From Deltaproteobacteria bacterium (lineage in GTDB: Bacteria > Myxococcota_C > UBA6777), in NCBI GenBank assembly GCA_006226375.1, contig SBHC01000063.1:295075-359074 (forward strand): a DNA stretch of 64,000 nt, written 5' to 3'. Below, piece by piece: positions 61,252-64,000 of this stretch (within the stretch, counting starts at the first letter, position 1; the number at the start of each line of letters is the position of its first letter). The notes under the pieces are model-generated. The model saw only the letters and a list, made by a program, of their open reading frames with translations, did not search any database and was not told the origin of the DNA. Both the position numbers and the translations under genes were made by a program.

Positions 61252-63411
61252 TCAAGGAGCAGATAACTTCAGCAAGATAACATCATGTGTCGGAACTTCC
61301 AATGTCAAAGAGTCGTTGAGTTGAAGAGATTGGCTCTTCCACACATCCTGGACAGTCTTCACATTGGGCAACAGCTCAGCAGGTTTCACAGAGAACGACT
61401 GGGTCTTGTCCGTCCAATTGAACAGCCCCAGATAGGCAACCTTGTCGCTGGCTTTAAGAAAATACTGCGAGGGCACCGCGGTCGCTGGGGTTCCGTTTGC
61501 TCCCAGGTCCACCACTGGAGAAAGAATCACATCACCGGTGGCTCCAAACCAATCCAGGGGAACAGCAGACTGCTCCAACTTCGCAATCTCCAACAAGGTC
61601 GCGTTCGACACAAGGGCAAACCGCTCTTTGGACAGCTTGGTCAGGTCGTCACCCAACGTATAGAACCCCGTCAACGCCCCCAACGTAGCGGCAACACGAG
61701 CTTCCCCCATGGAGAGAGGTTCGCGCACCAACACCTGGTCTGGATCGTTGATTAAGATCCGATGAAACGGGCTGCGTACCATGGAGTTTCTTGCTTCGTG
61801 AGCGATCAACTTGAAGCCGGGATTGAGCCCCTTAAACGCAATGTCAGGGCCGTAACGGATGGAGTGGCCGCGCCCAATACCCGGCCAGATCGGCATGCCA
61901 CAGAGGTTGATATGAGCCTGAGGAGCGGCCTTGTGAATGATCTCCAGCCCCAGCCGTAACGCTTGCACACCTGTCACGTTGGGGTCATGTCGTTTGCCCT
62001 GAAACGCCCCTGTGAAGAGGAAGTCGAGCTTGAACCAAACATAGCCCAGCTTGGCGAGCCGCTGGAACAAGCCTGTCAGGTGTGTCTTCACTTCAGGATG
62101 AGTCGGGTCCAAAATATAGCTAGAGAAAGACTGCCCTGCGTTGCGATGCTCCACAAGCTTGCCTTCCAGATCCTTCAAGAACCAGGAGGGGTTGTCTTTG
62201 GCAAGCTGTGTTGTGGTGTCCACGAGGAACGGAGCCAACCAAAGCCCTTGTTGAAACCCCTTGGCTTTGAGCTTCTCAGATAGAGAAACAAGTCCGCCAG
62301 GAAACTTGTCCGTCTGGTACGACTCCCACAGGCCCCACTTAGTCTGGTAGCCATCATCCAACTCAATCAATTGGAATCCCAGGTTGGGCAAGTTGGCTTT
62401 CACAAAGTCGGCGTTGTCGAGGACTTGCTGCGCCGTCACCCCATCAAAGAATACATTCCATGACCACCAACCCATGGGCGAGATCGGTGTCTCTTGACGA
62501 AGAGGTGGGTTGTCCTTTTCAACGATGCTGGCAAACCGCTGCATGGCCTCGCCTGGATTTGCACCCACCACAATCGCCAAGGGTTCGAGCGAGGTTTCCT
62601 TGTCCAAGACAAGCGGATCTCCCGAGGTACCCAGCCGAATATCGACAGAAGGCTCACCGGCTTTCGCAAGAGAAGACAAAACCGCCGTTCGCCAACGTTC
62701 GGCATGAGTAGCACCCATAACAACCGATGGACCTTGTGGTGTCGCGGAAGCCATCCCAAACCACCAACTCAGCCCCTTGGTTTCGTCCACAGGGTCGCCC
62801 TTGCTGGCCTTCGCAAGAAGGTCCTCGTCCTCCAAAGCTGGCGAAAGAAACGGAGCTTCCAGCAACACAGCACCTGAAAAGCTCCACGACTGGTGACCAT
62901 GATGCAACCCATACAGCTTCGACCCAACCTTCGGAAAACTCCACTGTCCCTGAGGGATCCGAACAACAAAACCCGTAAGCTTCACACCAGCCTGACGTGG
63001 ACTCACAACCAGCTGTAGTCGCAGTTGTTTAACCTGCCCCACCTGAAAACGTGCCTGAATCTGGGATAGCGGAGAGGAGGCTTTTGTCCCCCACGTCACA
63101 GTGATGGAATCGCCCTCTCGACTTGCCTTGGGTGTATCCAAGGAAGAAGCATCCCACCATGTCGTTTCCACACGATAACGAAGCACAAGCTCGTTAATGG
63201 AAATCCCATGCGCAGAAGAAAGAACCACCGCAACCTTGCCTTCGGATGTCACACGAACAGGCTCCACCGACGGCGTTCGACGGTCAGGTGGTTGGTTGTT
63301 GTTGGTGTTGTTGTTGGTGGGAGATGTAGGGGAACTGCAGTGACTCAACGCCACCCAGCAGAGCAGAGGCAAACACCACACCCAGACAAAGCGGCACCAC
63401 GGTCGTAGCAC
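61252..63411 (-). CDS. Secreted alpha-galactosidase-like lipoprotein (GH36/melibiase type)
   Basis: A 719-residue lipoprotein. The lipobox ALSHC gives Cys25, followed by an Asn/Thr/Pro linker (about 30-50). The glycoside hydrolase part includes an N-terminal beta-sandwich (60-300), then MGWWSWNVFFDGVT at 313-326, IELDDGYQTKWG (349-360), and the catalytic nucleophile D463 in VWFKLDFLFTGAF. RYGPDIAF with D523 supplies the probable acid/base. This is the order of clan GH-D (GH27/GH36) alpha-galactosidases. It should cleave alpha-linked galactose or a similar sugar outside the cell, in keeping with a polymer-degrading lifestyle. Confidence 0.86.
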   Translation of the reverse strand: MLRPWCRFVWVWCLPLLCWVALSHCSSPTSPTNNNTNNNQPPDRRTPSVEPVRVTSEGKVAVVLSSAHGISINELVLRYRVETTWWDASSLDTPKASREGDSITVTWGTKASSPLSQIQARFQVGQVKQLRLQLVVSPRQAGVKLTGFVVRIPQGQWSFPKVGSKLYGLHHGHQSWSFSGAVLLEAPFLSPALEDEDLLAKASKGDPVDETKGLSWWFGMASATPQGPSVVMGATHAERWRTAVLSSLAKAGEPSVDIRLGTSGDPLVLDKETSLEPLAIVVGANPGEAMQRFASIVEKDNPPLRQETPISPMGWWSWNVFFDGVTAQQVLDNADFVKANLPNLGFQLIELDDGYQTKWGLWESYQTDKFPGGLVSLSEKLKAKGFQQGLWLAPFLVDTTTQLAKDNPSWFLKDLEGKLVEHRNAGQSFSSYILDPTHPEVKTHLTGLFQRLAKLGYVWFKLDFLFTGAFQGKRHDPNVTGVQALRLGLEIIHKAAPQAHINLCGMPIWPGIGRGHSIRYGPDIAFKGLNPGFKLIAHEARNSMVRSPFHRILINDPDQVLVREPLSMGEARVAATLGALTGFYTLGDDLTKLSKERFALVSNATLLEIAKLEQSAVPLDWFGATGDVILSPVVDLGANGTPATAVPSQYFLKASDKVAYLGLFNWTDKTQSFSVKPAELLPNVKTVQDVWKSQSLQLNDSLTLEVPTHDVILLKLSAP

Positions 63412-64000
63412 TGTTCCTCCTTCGAGTCATCAAGAACCTAGAACTGTTCAAGGGTAGCGTAGAACACATGTGGAAGGCACTAGGCGAGCGAGTCAGGGAC
63501 GACGTCAGACACCTGGGCAAGGTGATCGATGAACAAGAGAGCGTGGCGCAGCCGGTGCCGCACCAGCCGGACGGTCCGAAGGTAGCGAAGTTCCTTGTCG
63601 CGGGTCTGCTCGTTGCCACGCTGCTGGCCTTCGCCGAGCGCAACAACAAACACCTACAACACTGACTTCACTACACTTTCCCGACAGACAACCATCAAAG
63701 TGCTCGCCTGGACAGTGCAACCCCACGGTCGCCCAGGCGGTCTGGCTGCGCAATCTGCGGGGGCGGTTCTTGTCGGAGTAGCCGTCGAGCTGGAGACCCT
63801 CATGGGCGGCAACTTGCTCACCGGCCACGGCGTGCTCGGCCACCCAGGCCAATGAACAATGGGGAAAAAAATCACTTCTGAATGAACATCCTGGGGTTGT
63901 TCCCTTACACTTGCGGAAGACCTTTCTTCTGTTCGCTCGTATCGCGAGCGCGTCAACGAAGAAAACCTCCTTGCGGAGATGACCGGCAAAACCCGGTCAG
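63412..64000. other. Terminal region with a GC-rich patch of uncertain content
   Basis: From about 63470 to 63850 the base composition is clearly more GC-rich than the rest of the window. Two opposing frames look equally protein-like: 63468-63665 on + (65 residues, with a hydrophobic segment KFLVAGLLVATLLAFAERN) and a GTG-initiated frame on the reverse strand ending at 63480. Neither has a family I recognise. The last 90 bases on the + strand can be read as LAEDLSSVRSYRERVNEEN and run off the edge without a start. It could be a transferred fragment, a decayed element or an assembly junction. Confidence 0.35.

Overview
The window looks like a stretch of chromosome from a Gram-negative bacterium of moderate GC content, most likely a predatory or social-type deltaproteobacterial relative (Myxococcota/Bradymonadia-like). 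This is an inference. It rests on nine probable lipoproteins among about 48 genes, a MopE-type metal-binding lipoprotein fused to WD40 repeats, a TIG-domain surface lipoprotein, a homodimeric (AceE-type) pyruvate dehydrogenase, an atypical sigma-54 activator and a CarH-like B12 photoreceptor. I see no rRNA, tRNA, CRISPR array or intact insertion sequence.

Layout. 1-8.1 kb: the start of a leftward proline-rich protein, a cytochrome P450, an exported protein of unknown role, a very large secreted beta-propeller lipoprotein, a hemerythrin-like protein and a small exported basic protein. 8.5-14.6 kb: a complete pyruvate dehydrogenase operon (aceE, aceF, lpdA), in which both E2 and E3 carry a lipoyl domain. 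14.6-20.2 kb: a membrane protein, an SDR enzyme, a glyoxalase II-like hydrolase, an aminotransferase, a chlorophyllase-like lipoprotein and a c-type-cytochrome-like lipoprotein. 20.5-22.8 kb: folE2 and a sigma-54-dependent activator.

22.8-33.3 kb is the most interesting block. An arginine biosynthesis operon (argC, argB, argD, a short GNAT acetyltransferase, argJ) is followed on the same strand by a second GNAT protein, an ATP-grasp ligase, a 684-residue protein of no family I recognise with a papain-like Cys/His/Asn spacing, and an M20 amidohydrolase. The ATP-grasp and 684-residue genes overlap by 7 bases. Together these look like an uncharacterised pathway that forms and breaks amide bonds. 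The divergent promoter region in front of argC carries two matched dyads of the half-site TGAGCCA.

33.3-46 kb: a secreted lysine-rich protein, the MopE/WD40 lipoprotein, a family-4-like uracil-DNA glycosylase with an altered motif, three more lipoproteins including the TIG-repeat protein, a tandem universal-stress-type protein and a quinone-oxidoreductase-like protein. 46-53.5 kb: an EF-hand protein with a possible Cys/His active site, an ArsB/NhaD-type transporter, a YkgJ-type cysteine-cluster protein, the CarH-like MerR regulator facing a YbgA-type (DUF523-DUF1722) protein, and a VAT-1-like oxidoreductase. 53.6-63.4 kb: a large membrane protein, a HEAT-repeat membrane protein with a long aspartate tract, a DinB-like protein, a potassium channel whose C-terminal RCK domain is split by a frameshift, a radical SAM protein and a secreted alpha-galactosidase-like lipoprotein. 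The last 600 bases contain a GC-rich patch, unlike the rest, that I cannot assign.
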